From positions 2,628,481 through 2,674,806 of the forward strand of contig BFEA01000155.1 of NCBI GenBank assembly GCA_003427395.1: DNA of 46,326 bases, read 5' to 3'. A model generated the notes under the pieces. The model ran no database searches, was not told where the DNA came from, and worked only from the letters and a program-made list of their open reading frames with translations. The stretch comes from Chara braunii. Its lineage: Eukaryota; Streptophyta; Charophyceae; Charales; Characeae. Positions 32,295 through 41,017 of the stretch are shown here, one piece after another. A program made the position numbers and the translations under genes. Every line of letters begins with the position of its first letter. Positions within the stretch are counted from its first letter, which is position 1.

Positions 32295-33432
32295 TCATGT
32301 CGCCGCCCCCCTCCTCAACATCGTCCACCTCCTCCTCCCGCACGCCTCGCCATCACCTCGACCAAAATCTGCAGCACAGCATTGTCGTCCTTCATTGCAC
32401 TGGGTACAGCACCAATGACTGGCCATTTGTTGTGCACCTTCTGCATTGGCCCTTGCAAGAGTCCCGGCCGCATTCCCGAGACCATCACGGAGAGTGTGTG
32501 TGGAGTCCTCCATGGAAAACCGTGACCTGGATCTCGAAGAGCTGCACCTTTCATCCGCGGATGTTTTCCCGTTGTCTGTCCGTCGGGACTTCCTGCTGCT
32601 TTCGAAATCTTCCACCGGGGTGGCGGGGGAGGCTCCCTTCTCCGAACCCCCGCTACCTGCACTAGGCAACGTGGACGACTCCATAGTATTGTCGCACATG
32701 GTTGACTTCTTCCCCTGCACCCACGCCATCTCGTCCCACAACTTTTCTTCAAAAAGGAACGTCAAACCCTCCCTCTTCTTGTCCTCGGCCAGCATGTCCC
32801 AGAATGTCGGCTTCCCAAATCCCCCGCACTTGTCGTTGATCTCCCAGTACTTGTTTTGTAGGTCGGCCCATTTCTTTCGCACGTCCTCCGCCGATCGGTG
32901 GTACCCATTCTCCTTCACTCGCCTCGTCACCCAATCATTCCTCAATGATCACCGCTGGTGTTTTTGTCTCGGTTGGGCGGCCGCCATCATAGCGTCATCC
33001 TCTCGCATGTATATTGCGAGTGCCAGCCGCTCTTCCAAAGACCACGGCTTCTTCTTTTGCTTCCCTCCTTCGCCATCGTCCTCGGTATCACCATCGCCGG
33101 CCGGGGACTGAGGTGCAGCTTGTCGGCCGCCACATGCCTTTCACCCAATCGGCCGACCCCTGCTACTTGAAGGAGCGGAGGTCGCAGGAGGCTGTGCATC
33201 CTGGGGGGGGGGGGGGGGCGCCCTGGCCACACTGCGGAGTGGGAATGGCTTCGCTATCCGGGGCATCGCAGGCCATGCTCACCGGATGCTCGGACATCGC
33301 AGGGGAAGGGTACCCGTCCACTGAAGGTCTGAAGCCGTACGACGGAGTCGTGTCCCGAGGCATGTATGGAGTTGCATGCGACGGTGCCCTTCCTCCGTCA
33401 TCGAACCGCGGTCGGTCAAAGTAATCGGCCAT
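32295..33432 (-). pseudogene. Myb/SANT-like DNA-binding protein of the Harbinger element, broken
   Basis: In PIF/Harbinger elements this partner protein binds DNA and helps bring the transposase to the ends. The start ATG is at 33432 (MADYFDRPRFDDGG). A Pro/Ala-rich stretch follows. A basic segment KQKKKPWSLEERLALAIYMR opens the Myb/SANT-like trihelix domain, which continues through RNDWVTRRVKENGYHRSAED and VRKKWADLQNKYWEINDKCG to KPTFWDMLAEDKK. The C-terminus is Ser/Arg-rich. Three defects are visible: a frame change across a 16-base G run (33203-33218, possibly a sequencing error), TGA at 33141-33143, and TGA at 32949-32951. Both stops would be explained by CGA to TGA change. The gene converges on the transposase gene. 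Confidence 0.8.
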
Positions 33433-33870
33433 TCCATAGCCGCGGCAGTCGTTGCGTTGTTCATAAACGACGCCTGCCTGGACATTGCTCGATACTTTCC
33501 TGTCGATGGCTCAACCCCCCGTGCCAAACTCGCAACTGGAGACGACAACAACGACGGAGGAAGGGGGTGTATCTCATAGAAGTCGACCGCCCGTTGGATC
33601 ATGATTCCAAACCGGGGCTGGCCCATATCAGCCCGGGTATGAAGCCGCTGGCCGCATGTTGCCGATGTCCACAGGAGGCGATGACAAACCCCCGGCCAGC
33701 TGACTCTCGAATCGTCCACTGTGCTCTCTCTTGCCACCGACCCTCCTACGAGGATCGATCGTGCTCATACGCTCTTGTGACCACTGACGACAACTGACGA
33801 CATCTTCACCCTCCATCTCCCTATCCTACAACCTCTCCTCACACACCACTGATCACACCTGTCTATATGG

Positions 33871-33920
<50 letters not shown>

Positions 33921-35083
33921 CTTGATGTATGTATACACCTTTGGACACACATCTGTTTGTGCATGTGTATCACCGAGGCATCACAAAGTACAAAGTGCCA
34001 AGACCTACAAACGTGAACACAACAACGCTTGCAACAAACAAGACGAGAACACCCAACATGAGAACGACAACCACGAGGTGCACCCGCCTTGCAACCGTCG
34101 CAGTCGGCCGAACTTTCAACGACAACGACTAAGGGACGACGACATCCACAACAGCAACACGGGCATGGAGACCTTCGCAGCTCACGATGTGGCAACGAGT
34201 TGCACGCCACACCTTCACGGTTTGTGACGACAACTGTTGCATGCTCCATCACACAGGCTGTGCACGTGTCAACACCCAACAACCACGGGCGACGGACCTG
34301 CCACCCACCACCTCCCCGGCCCCTCAAAACTGCCCAACCGAATCCTTCGTCCCACCTTCCGCATTGAGCGTGCACACCATCGTCGGCATTCTCCCTAGGC
34401 CGGCCCAAAAAGGATGATGGGATGAAAGCCAGCACCTTCTCGCACAGTCTGCCCTCGCGGAGGCTGTAAACACTATGGTTGTGCCACACATGAACTTGTC
34501 TGCCACACCGCATTTGTGACACAATGTCTGGCCTGAGGGAGACCGAACGTTGGCATGGGATGACGAAGCAGCCAACCCCCCCACGACGTGTGTGCACCGT
34601 TCACGAACGACCCGTACATGGCTACAGAGGCTGGCATTCGTCGCAGTCTGCATGCGGACAGCAGAAGGACATGGGGTTCTGCATGCAGCCAGTCTACGAG
34701 CTTGTTGTAGCGATATGCAGACGGGCGACAAAAATTTGAAATCGCAGGGCCGTTGGGGCGCAGGAGAAATTCAAAACGGAAAATGACGACGACCTCCCCA
34801 CCCCACATGGCCCTACGGTCCAGGGCCCAACGGTCACCGTGCAACATCAACCCTTGTCCGGCCTCAGGCCCGCTGGACCAGTACATGTCCACTTTGCAGG
34901 CGCCCGACTTCCATCCGAATGTGCCGGAGTACGCACCCAAGAGGTAGGTAAACGGGCTGACTTTTGGAAAACAGGAATTCAGGGCCACCTAGGAATAAGG
35001 GGGCCTCGGACCGAGTGGAAACGGTCGGCCAACGACTTCCTCAATGCCAAAATCCATTTCTGGGGTCTCGAAAGTTGCCTCAC
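33433..35083. other. Right part of the Harbinger element; no gene recognised
   Basis: A (CTAT)n tract lies at about 33871-33920. Two minus-strand frames of 228 and 171 residues (33911-34597 and 34473-34988) overlap and have no recognisable domain. They lie upstream of the Myb-like gene and may be its promoter or 5' region. Confidence 0.45.
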
Positions 35084-35268
35084 GACTTCCGAAACCGTTT
35101 GCCGCCGTCCTGTGGGGTCCTACCCTTAGTCTATAGCAGAGTTATGATCTGCGTAAAAGGGAGTTGGAGTTACGCTCCGAGTAAAAGGGAGTTACCCATC
35201 GACTATGGAGAAGTTTCCACTCGACCACGGGGGAGTTATCATTTGACTCTAGTCTACAGTGCAGTATA

Positions 35269-35312
35269 GGCCATGCTAATCTTCTTTTTGTGCATCGTTC
35301 CAGATATTGAAG
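35269..35312 (-). pseudogene. U6 snRNA-derived fragment (5' half)
   Basis: The minus strand reads TATCTGGAACGATGCAC, then AAGAAGATTAGCATGGCC. This matches the conserved central part of U6, including GAAGATTAGCATGG. The 3' half after GGCC is replaced by minisatellite sequence. Confidence 0.7.
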
Positions 35313-35369
35313 CCAGGGTACCATCCCACTATGGCAGAAGTACCATTCGTTTTTTTCTTCCTTTTTTTC

Positions 35370-35464
35370 TCCAAATTTGGACCATTTCTCGATTTATGCA
35401 TGTCATCCTTGTGCCATGCTAATCTTCTTTCTCTCTATGGTTCCAACAGATGTCCCGAAGGATC
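35370..35464 (-). pseudogene. U6 snRNA retropseudogene, nearly full length
   Basis: The minus strand starts CCTTCGGGACATC and continues with GAAGATTAGCATGG. It then has CAAGGATGACATGCATAAAT and CGAGAAATGGTCCAAATTTG, all in U6 order. Compared with plant U6 it lacks a few bases of the CCCCTGCG part and has substitutions in the ACAGAGA-box region. An A-rich tail follows, which suggests reverse-transcribed origin, and the usual T-run terminator is missing. Confidence 0.8.
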
Positions 35465-35489
35465 GGAGGTACCATTCCACTTAGTCTAA

Positions 35490-35582
35490 GGGCCAGATCC
35501 CACTGGCAAACAGGATTGGAATAAGTGTGTGAATCTGGACAGGTTTGTGGAGAGGTGCAAAAAATTGTTATTGATCTGGCCC
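35490..35582. mobile_element. PIF/Harbinger-type MITE, 93 bp, TSD TAA
   Basis: Ends GGGCCAGATC and GATCTGGCCC are perfectly inverted and flanked by TAA on both sides (35487-35489 and 35583-35585). The empty site GTCTAAAGCGGAG can be read elsewhere in the same array at about 28176-28190. The interior (CCCACTGGCAAAC...GAATCTGGAC) resembles the foldback element at 43376-43545. Confidence 0.75.
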
Positions 35583-35603
35583 TAAAGCGGAGTCTGTTTT
35601 TTT

Positions 35604-35883
35604 GGGAAGAGTTATACTACTTCCCCGCGCCGAAACCATTGTATTCATATCTCACCAAATGGGGCTAAAAGTGCTGCAGGCCCCAAAATGACTTTTCATG
35701 TCATTTTTGCAACCTGTAAAACACTTTCCCGCCATTTTTGCACAGCGGGGGGGCGTTGCAGTCACAGCCAGGGTGCAAAAATGACATGAAAAGTCATTTT
35801 GGCACCTGCGACACTTTTTGCCCCGGTTGGGGGGAAATGAATACAATGGTTTCATCGCGGGGAGGTTTTATAACTTTTCCCCT
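35604..35883. mobile_element. Foldback element with ~120-bp inverted arms
   Basis: The left arm (about 35604-35727) and right arm (about 35764-35883) pair through CCCCGCG, GAAACCATTGTATTCAT and AAAATGACTTTTCATGTCAT, with a loop of about 40 bases. A transcript would form a long hairpin. It lies within the minisatellite. Confidence 0.8.
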
Positions 35884-35894
35884 TTTTCTCTCCC

Positions 35895-36215
35895 CACGTA
35901 GTCTATAGCCCAGTTACCATCCGAGTAGAACGGAGTTACCCTTCGACCTTGGAGAAGCTGCCATCTGACCACAGCGGAGTTACCGCTCGACTTTAGCCTA
36001 CCGTGCAATTAGCATCTGACTATTCAGGAGTTACAATTCGACTATACGAGAGTTAACATCAGACTGTAGTGGACACACGATAGTAACTTGGTTACAGGGA
36101 GGTATCTGCTATTGGGGAGTTACAATTCGACTATACGAGTTACCATCCGACTATATGAGAGTTACCATCCTACTATAGGGGAGACACAATAGTAACTTGG
36201 TCAAATGAAGGTACC
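35895..36215. repeat. GTTACCATC minisatellite, main block
   Basis: At least ten degenerate units occur, including GAGTTACCATCCGACTATA-like and GAGTTACAATTCGACTATA-like forms, plus a doubled segment with ACACGATAGTAACTTGGT. Period varies from about 20 to 30 bp. Confidence 0.8.
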
Positions 36216-36217
36216 TC

Positions 36218-36475
36218 AGCAGATATACCGCAACCTTAGTGTGACTCGTTGACCTATAAACGCCAAACCTAAGTGTGATGCATTGACCTCACTGTGACCC
36301 GCTGACCTCCGTGTGACCCGTTGACCTACGTGTGACCCAAAATAGGGTCTTGCTCTACTACTCACCAAATGTGCAAAATGAGGGTTGACCGCCATCAACA
36401 CGTTGACCTCAGTGTGACCGATTGACCTAAGTGTGACCCCCTCGCTCTACTACTCACCAAATGTGCAAAATGAGA
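36218..36475. repeat. 19-bp array with W-box-like TTGACC motifs
   Basis: Units follow GTTGACCTCAGTGTGACCC with single-base changes. A longer unit containing CTCTACTACTCACCAAATG and GTGCAAAATGAG is present twice (about 36353-36382 and 36443-36472). TTGACC, the core bound by plant WRKY factors, occurs in most units. Regulatory function is not shown. Confidence 0.75.
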
Positions 36476-36615
36476 ATGAACCTCTCGCTTGAACATGGGC
36501 AGATGCACCGCGGCCATATTTCTTTCCTCTTTTGTGCATGTGGTGAGTGGCAGAGGGAGGGCCGTATAGACGTTGCCCACGAAAAGGACAACAAGTGGAA
36601 CAGGAACCAACAAGG

Positions 36616-36717
36616 CTACGTCTTCACCCGCCCGGTCATTATAACTGTATTTGGTGCAAACTTTCAGTCCAGAAATGGTGAAAATTACCAGGCGTTCTAT
36701 TCGGGCAAAGACGGTAG
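36616..36717. mobile_element. TA-type MITE, diverged copy, 102 bp
   Basis: It starts CTACGTCTTCACC and ends GACGGTAG, and includes CCCGGTCATTATAACTG and GGCGTTCTATTCGGG as in the copies at 23536 and 37782. The flanking TA is not preserved. Confidence 0.65.
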
Positions 36718-36828
36718 CGCAGTCGGTACGCCCACGAACTGTCGAAATACAGACTCAAGTTCGACTCCTGAGGCAATGAGATGAACAAATTTAATTTAAA
36801 AAAAAAGAAACAAAAGAAAAAGAATAAG
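36713..36828 (+). repeat. tRNA-derived SINE with A-rich tail
   Basis: A perfect A box TAGCGCAGTCGG (36715-36726) and a B box AGTTCGACTCC (36758-36768) are 31 bases apart, as in tRNA genes. The T arm can pair four of five bases. An A-rich tail follows from about 36785. The segment between the boxes (CGCCCACGAACTGTCGAAAT) matches the copy at 38050. Its 5' end overlaps the MITE terminus. Confidence 0.65.
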
Positions 36829-37047
36829 ATAGCTCTGAATTACCTCCTGGGGCAGGTCAGTTTCGACGATGATATCTCAACATGGTCTCCAGCATCGTTC
36901 TTTTCCTTTTTCTTTTCTTTTTTTAAACAAAAAATATATATTTTACACACAGCGTCCCACTTTCATTGATTTCACACGCAGTGTGTTTTTTTCATAGAGC
37001 TCGGGATATGCTCCAACTATAACGGATTTTCCAATTCAACTTTTTAT
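36829..37047. other. No feature recognised
   Basis: AT-rich sequence with T runs; nothing codes for a recognisable protein. Confidence 0.4.
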
Positions 37048-37235
37048 TATGTAGCGGAGTTACCATCACGCTATAGGCGAGTTAACATCCGTCCGACCAC
37101 AGGAGGAGTTACCACCCACAGGACTATATGGGAGTTACCACCCAGCCGACGATGGATTTACCACTGACCCGACTATATGGGAGTTACCACTGACCCAACT
37201 ACAGGGTAATTCCGACCGGGCTGAGGAAGGAATTC

Positions 37236-37278
<43 letters not shown>

Positions 37279-37396
37279 GAGCTGTGTATTATGGGTGGGG
37301 GGACCACAGGGAGGTTACCACCCACCCGACTGTATCTACCACCGACTCGACTATAGGGTAATTCCCGCCGGGCGGACAAAGGAATTCAATACACAG

Positions 37397-37493
<97 letters not shown>

Positions 37494-37661
37494 TGTGTAT
37501 TATGTGTGGGGGGACCACAGGGAGGTTACCATCCACCCGACTGTATCTACCACCGACTCGAAGTGACAAAGATGAAAGGAAAAAATCGTTGTGTTAACTG
37601 CTGGTACACCACTTACTATAGGGTAATTCCCGCCGGGCGGAGAAAGGAATTCAATACACAG

Positions 37662-37713
<52 letters not shown>

Positions 37714-37720
37714 GTATTTT
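37048..37720. repeat. GTTACCATC units merging into a GA-satellite repeat
   Basis: Minisatellite units (GGAGTTACCACCCA-like) pass into three longer units. Each contains GGGTAATTCC, GAATTCAA, a (GA)n tract (37241-37270, 37413-37488 and 37666-37710), and, after the first two, GTGTATTATG, GGGGGGACCACAGGGAGG and a CCACCGACTCGA block. CAATACACA and TGTGTATTA on either side of the GA tract can pair. Confidence 0.75.
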
Positions 37721-37781
37721 GAGGAGAGAGGAGGGGGGGGAGGAGGAACCATTAACTTCCCCTTATCCAATTATGGAGTTA

Positions 37782-37880
37782 CTGCCGTCTTCACCCGAAT
37801 AGAATACCAATTACAGGGACAACTGTTTGTCTAGATACAGCAAATAATGACAGGGCGTTCTACTCGGGTGAAAACGGTAG
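37782..37880. mobile_element. TA-type MITE, 99 bp
   Basis: Ends CTGCCGTCTTCACCCGAATAG and CTCGGGTGAAAACGGTAG are inverted repeats of the family seen at 23536. TA precedes it (37780-37781), but the right flank is AC. Confidence 0.65.
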
Positions 37881-38046
37881 ACATACCCATAAACCTGCGA
37901 TCGGATGATGATGACAATGCCACGTGTCAATACTGCAGTTGATCATCGCCACAACTCTTATTCATTTGTTATCCTTTTCCGTTTCCTTCCCTTCTTTTTC
38001 TCTCTTTTTTTCAATTAAAAGGGGCCTAGATATCGTCGCTGCCCTG

Positions 38047-38150
38047 ACACAGAATGAATTTTTTTTTTTCTGGTCATCGGATTGCGGCTGGGTTCGAACA
38101 CCGGTCTGTATTTCAACAGTTGTGGGTGTACCAACTGATCCAGAGTCGCT
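38047..38150 (-). repeat. tRNA-derived SINE with A tail
   Basis: The minus strand has an A-box-like TGGATCAGTTGG (38131-38142) and a B box TGTTCGAACCC (38090-38100), 30 bases apart. Between them is TACACCCACAACTGTTGAAA, close to the copy at 36713. A run of about 11 A follows on the minus strand, as expected for a retroposed element. Confidence 0.65.
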
Positions 38151-38620
38151 GGTTCCTTCTCTTCTTTCCCTTCGCAAAAAAATGTTGTGGTAAAATGGGG
38201 TCCCTCCCCCCCCAAAAAAAAAGAAAAGGCCCCCAATACCTCAGCAACACCAAGAGAAATTGTAAATTACTTTAATTAATGTATGTAAATCAGGATAAAA
38301 GTTTCATACCAAGTCATGCATTTGGGACAACCGTCAGTCCAGGTGCAGGGATGAAGCAGGGTCCTCTGTTTCTGACCGTAGAAAATTCGAGTATTTGGGC
38401 CAATTCTCAGTCTAGATTCAGTGACGAAGCAGGGGCTGGTTCCTTCCCTTTTTTCCCTTCGCAAAAAAATGTTGTCTTAAAATGGGGTCCCAATATCCCA
38501 GCAACACCAAGTCAAATTTTTAATTAATTGAATTAATGTAAATCAGGAGCAAATTTTCATATCAAGTCATGCATTTGGGACAACCGTCAGTCCAGGTCCG
38601 TGTCCAGCATGTCTTGCTGC
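38147..38620. repeat. Tandem duplication of about 250-290 bp
   Basis: Two units share TTCGCAAAAAAATGTTGT, CAGCAACACCAAG, GTAAATCAGGA and AAGTCATGCATTTGGGACAA in order, at offsets of 250-290. A third shorter piece with GATGAAGCAGGGTCCTCTG appears at 38351 and 38834. Confidence 0.75.
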
Positions 38621-38830
38621 ACTTCATGCCTGGAGCTGTGATGCAAGCCCCGTGGCGCTTATACGAGATGAGGCGGCTCGAAGAGCAGTCGTTTTCGGGG
38701 AAGCATACCCTGCAGCCCTTCGGCCTTGTGCACTTGGGGAATGCACGCTGGCCTTCGGCCCTCTGCCTGTTGTTGGTCAAAACCAGCAAGGCCTTAGTCG
38801 GAGTGGTGAAATACTACATGGGGGCAGATC
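38590..38830 (-). other. GC-rich island with a Cys-rich open frame, possibly captured
   Basis: A stretch clearly more GC-rich than its AT-rich repeat surroundings has a minus-strand frame (38562-38789) with many cysteines (CRVCFPENDC, MKCSKTCW). I do not recognise the protein. It may be a host gene fragment carried within the duplicated repeat, or chance. Confidence 0.3.
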
Positions 38831-38960
38831 AGCGATGAAGCAGGGTCCTCTGTTTCTCACCATAAAAAATTCATGTATTTAAGCAAATTCAGTGACGAAG
38901 CAGGGCCCTCCGTTTCTGACCGTGGATTACCAGGATCGATGGCCCTAGCAATTATATAGA

Positions 38961-39215
38961 CGATCACGTACCTGCCCCTTCTCTCTTTCCCCGAATAGAA
39001 CGCACGTCCATTGTGGCTGTACCTAGACTGAAAGTTGTCCCGAATTATACAGCTATAATGACCACGATCGCGTACCTGCCCCTTCTCTCTTTCCCCCGAA
39101 TAGAACGCACGTCCATTGTGGCTGTACCTAGACTGAAAGTTGTCCCGAATTATACAGCTATAATGACTGTGGCACCGTGCGTTCTATTCGGGGGAACATT
39201 GTAGTGTGGCTGGAC
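38961..39215. repeat. 104-bp tandem duplication of MITE-related sequence
   Basis: Units 38961-39064 and about 39065-39167 are nearly identical (CGTACCTGCCCCTTCTC, CGAATAGAACGCACGTCC, ACAGCTATAATGAC). The last part, GTGCGTTCTATTCGGGGG, is inverted relative to CGAATAGAACGCAC, so this is a rearranged copy of the TA-type MITE family. Confidence 0.7.
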
Positions 39216-39947
39216 ATGTAACTGTTCGTTAAGAGATCAATGGTATGTTGGGGGCTACCTCCTTCTGGTGGGATTTTCCTCGAATGCACGGTCAAATTCG
39301 GATGCAATCCGATGGAAACAACAATTTTGGGGGCTACCTCCCTCTGGTGGAATTAAAAAAAAAAAAAAAGAAAAAAAAAAAGGAAAGACTTAGTACCTGA
39401 TCCCACAGTTATTAGTAGCAGAGCTTTTTTGGAAAAAAGGGGATCCCATATGGTTTCCCCAAATTCCCAGTCTGACGGCAGTGCAACAGAAAATGCCTGT
39501 TTCTACTCATGGAATTTTGCGTGTCACCACCGCCTTGACCCGCGGCGTGAAGTTGGTAGGAAAAGGTAGGGAGCCGGTGACCCCCTACCCTTCCCCCAAA
39601 AAGTAGGCAAGTTTTCAGGGTTTTTTTTTTTGTTTTGTTTTGTGAACGCGGTCTTTCTTTTGCACAAAGGGAGACTGGGTGTCTCCGCTGGACCCGTGCA
39701 CGGCCATCGAAATTCGGCGATGCAATCGGGAAAACACCAAGAAGTGCGGCCTATGGGATCCCACTTTTTCCCTACGAAACGTTCGGCACTTCTCCTACTT
39801 TCAAGGGACTTTAACGACTTTTTGGTAAAAGTTCATAGTGGGATCAGCCTCTTCGTGGTATGTTGGGGGCTACATTTGCAAGCAAAAAAAAAAAAAGAAA
39901 GATTACGTGGACCAAAAGCAGTTATGAATGGGCGAGATAACTAAACA
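39216..39947. other. No gene; short repeated motifs
   Basis: TTGGGGGCTACCTCC occurs twice near 39250 and 39335, and a related GTATGTTGGGGGCTAC at about 39857. CTGATCCCAC near 39399 and GTGGGATCAG near 39838, with GGGATCCCATA and its complement inside, hint at a 450-bp inverted-repeat element. Confidence 0.4.
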
Positions 39948-40235
39948 GAGGCAGGCCTCACTGGTACTATGTCTATGTTGGAAGCGCGCAAACCTTGCCA
40001 GTATCCTAGCTAGGTTCATGTTTCCTAGAGAGGCAGACCTCACTGATACTGTGTCCATGCTGGGAATGGACGAACCTGGCCACTATTCTCGCTAGGTTCA
40101 TGTTCTCCAAGCAGAAAACCGTAGCACCAGTGCAGCCTGCCTTGCCCCATAAGAGACAGACCCGGCTGACACTAGGTGCATGCAAGGAAAGCATGAACCT
40201 TGCCACTATTACGGCCAGGTTCATGCACTCCAAGC
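39948..40235. repeat. Minisatellite, about 80-bp units, three copies
   Basis: Units start near 39948, 40030 and 40153. Each has GAGGCAGACCTCACTG-like sequence, GAACCTTGCCA and TAGGTTCATG. A partial fourth is at 40330-40375. Confidence 0.65.
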
Positions 40236-40643
40236 ACGAACATAATATTAGTCGGGCCTGCCCCGTATAAATTACCGCACACACAAAAAAAAAAAAAAAA
40301 ACTACTGACCATGGACGTACTCAAACTTGGACTTTCCGGGAAGCATCTGACCAGAATTACGGCCAGATGCAATCCAATAAGGACCTGGCGTGTGGACTTT
40401 CCGGTACACGCATCTGAGCAGGATTACAGCCCGACTCAGTCGAAAAAGTCCTCTTTTTTTTTTTTTTTTTTTGTTTACCCTAAGACCGCATACGAATTAG
40501 GAAAGGAAGAGGCAGACGCGGAGTAGATAGACAGGGTGCGAATAAAAATATAAATAAAAAAGGTTTTTTTTTTTTTTTAAAGCCCGAAAGGGAAGCTTCA
40601 TGTGGGGAAATAAAAAATATAAATTAAAAAAAGGAATTTTTCA
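40236..40643. other. No gene recognised
   Basis: A and T runs with short intervening sequence; no domain in any frame. Confidence 0.4.
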
Positions 40644-40651
40644 TCAGTAAC

Positions 40652-40918
40652 CTAGGCTACCAGAGTGGCCCGGGGTCACTTGCCCGGCCGGGCCAAAAAA
40701 ATAAAAATTAAATAAACTAATTTAATTTTTTTTTTTTTTTTTTTTTTTTGGCAAGGAATTTCGATGTGACCCTGAGGCAAAAGTTGTTCAGTTTATTTTT
40801 CTGCATAACATAGTTCTTTTCCCGTTTTTTTTTTGTTTTTTTTTTGTGGCTCGGACCTTCCCTTGTCCTTACACGGGCTGGCCACCCGGGACCCGGGCGG
40901 CCCGGCTGGTAGCCTAGT
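40652..40918. mobile_element. hAT-like MITE, 267 bp, exact 8-bp TSD
   Basis: Perfect 12-bp inverted ends CTAGGCTACCAG / CTGGTAGCCTAG. An exact 8-bp duplication TCAGTAAC flanks it at 40644-40651 and 40919-40926. The ends are GC-rich and the core T-rich. It is the cleanest copy of the family in the window. Since the next base is C on both sides, a 9-bp duplication with an asymmetric start is a formal alternative. Confidence 0.9.
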
Positions 40919-41017
40919 CAGTAACCCATTTACCTATAGGAATTCCCGCTATACCCAGCACATGCTCCTCCCCACGAATACAGGTTGAAGCTGCTTACAA
41001 ATCCAAAAAAAAAACAA

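Larger units (their letters stand above)
28207..35125. mobile_element. Complete PIF/Harbinger transposon, 6.9 kb
   Basis: The terminal inverted repeats are 42 bp with 39 matches (28207-28248 and 35084-35125). They begin TGGTAGGACCCCAC and GGGTAGGACCCCAC and both include CAGGACGGC and AAACGGTTTCG. The target duplication is TTA (28204-28206 and 35126-35128), which fits the TWA preference of PIF/Harbinger. Inside are a DDE transposase on the plus strand and a Myb/SANT-like protein on the minus strand, arranged tail to tail. Both genes carry inactivating changes. Long microsatellites and a 75-base N gap lie between them. Confidence 0.9.
35129..35486. repeat. GTTACCATC minisatellite, with U6-derived units
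   Basis: It resumes the array cut at 28206. Units such as GGAGTTACGCTCCGAGTA and GGAGTTACCCATCGACTAT are irregular. Two U6-derived segments are embedded, about 143 bases apart, each joined to GGTACCATCCCAC-like sequence. Confidence 0.7.

Noticed and set aside
33911-34988. Two long minus-strand frames (228 and 171 residues) in the Harbinger element
   Set aside because: No recognisable domain, they overlap each other, and Cys/Arg-rich composition suggests chance openness in GC-rich DNA.
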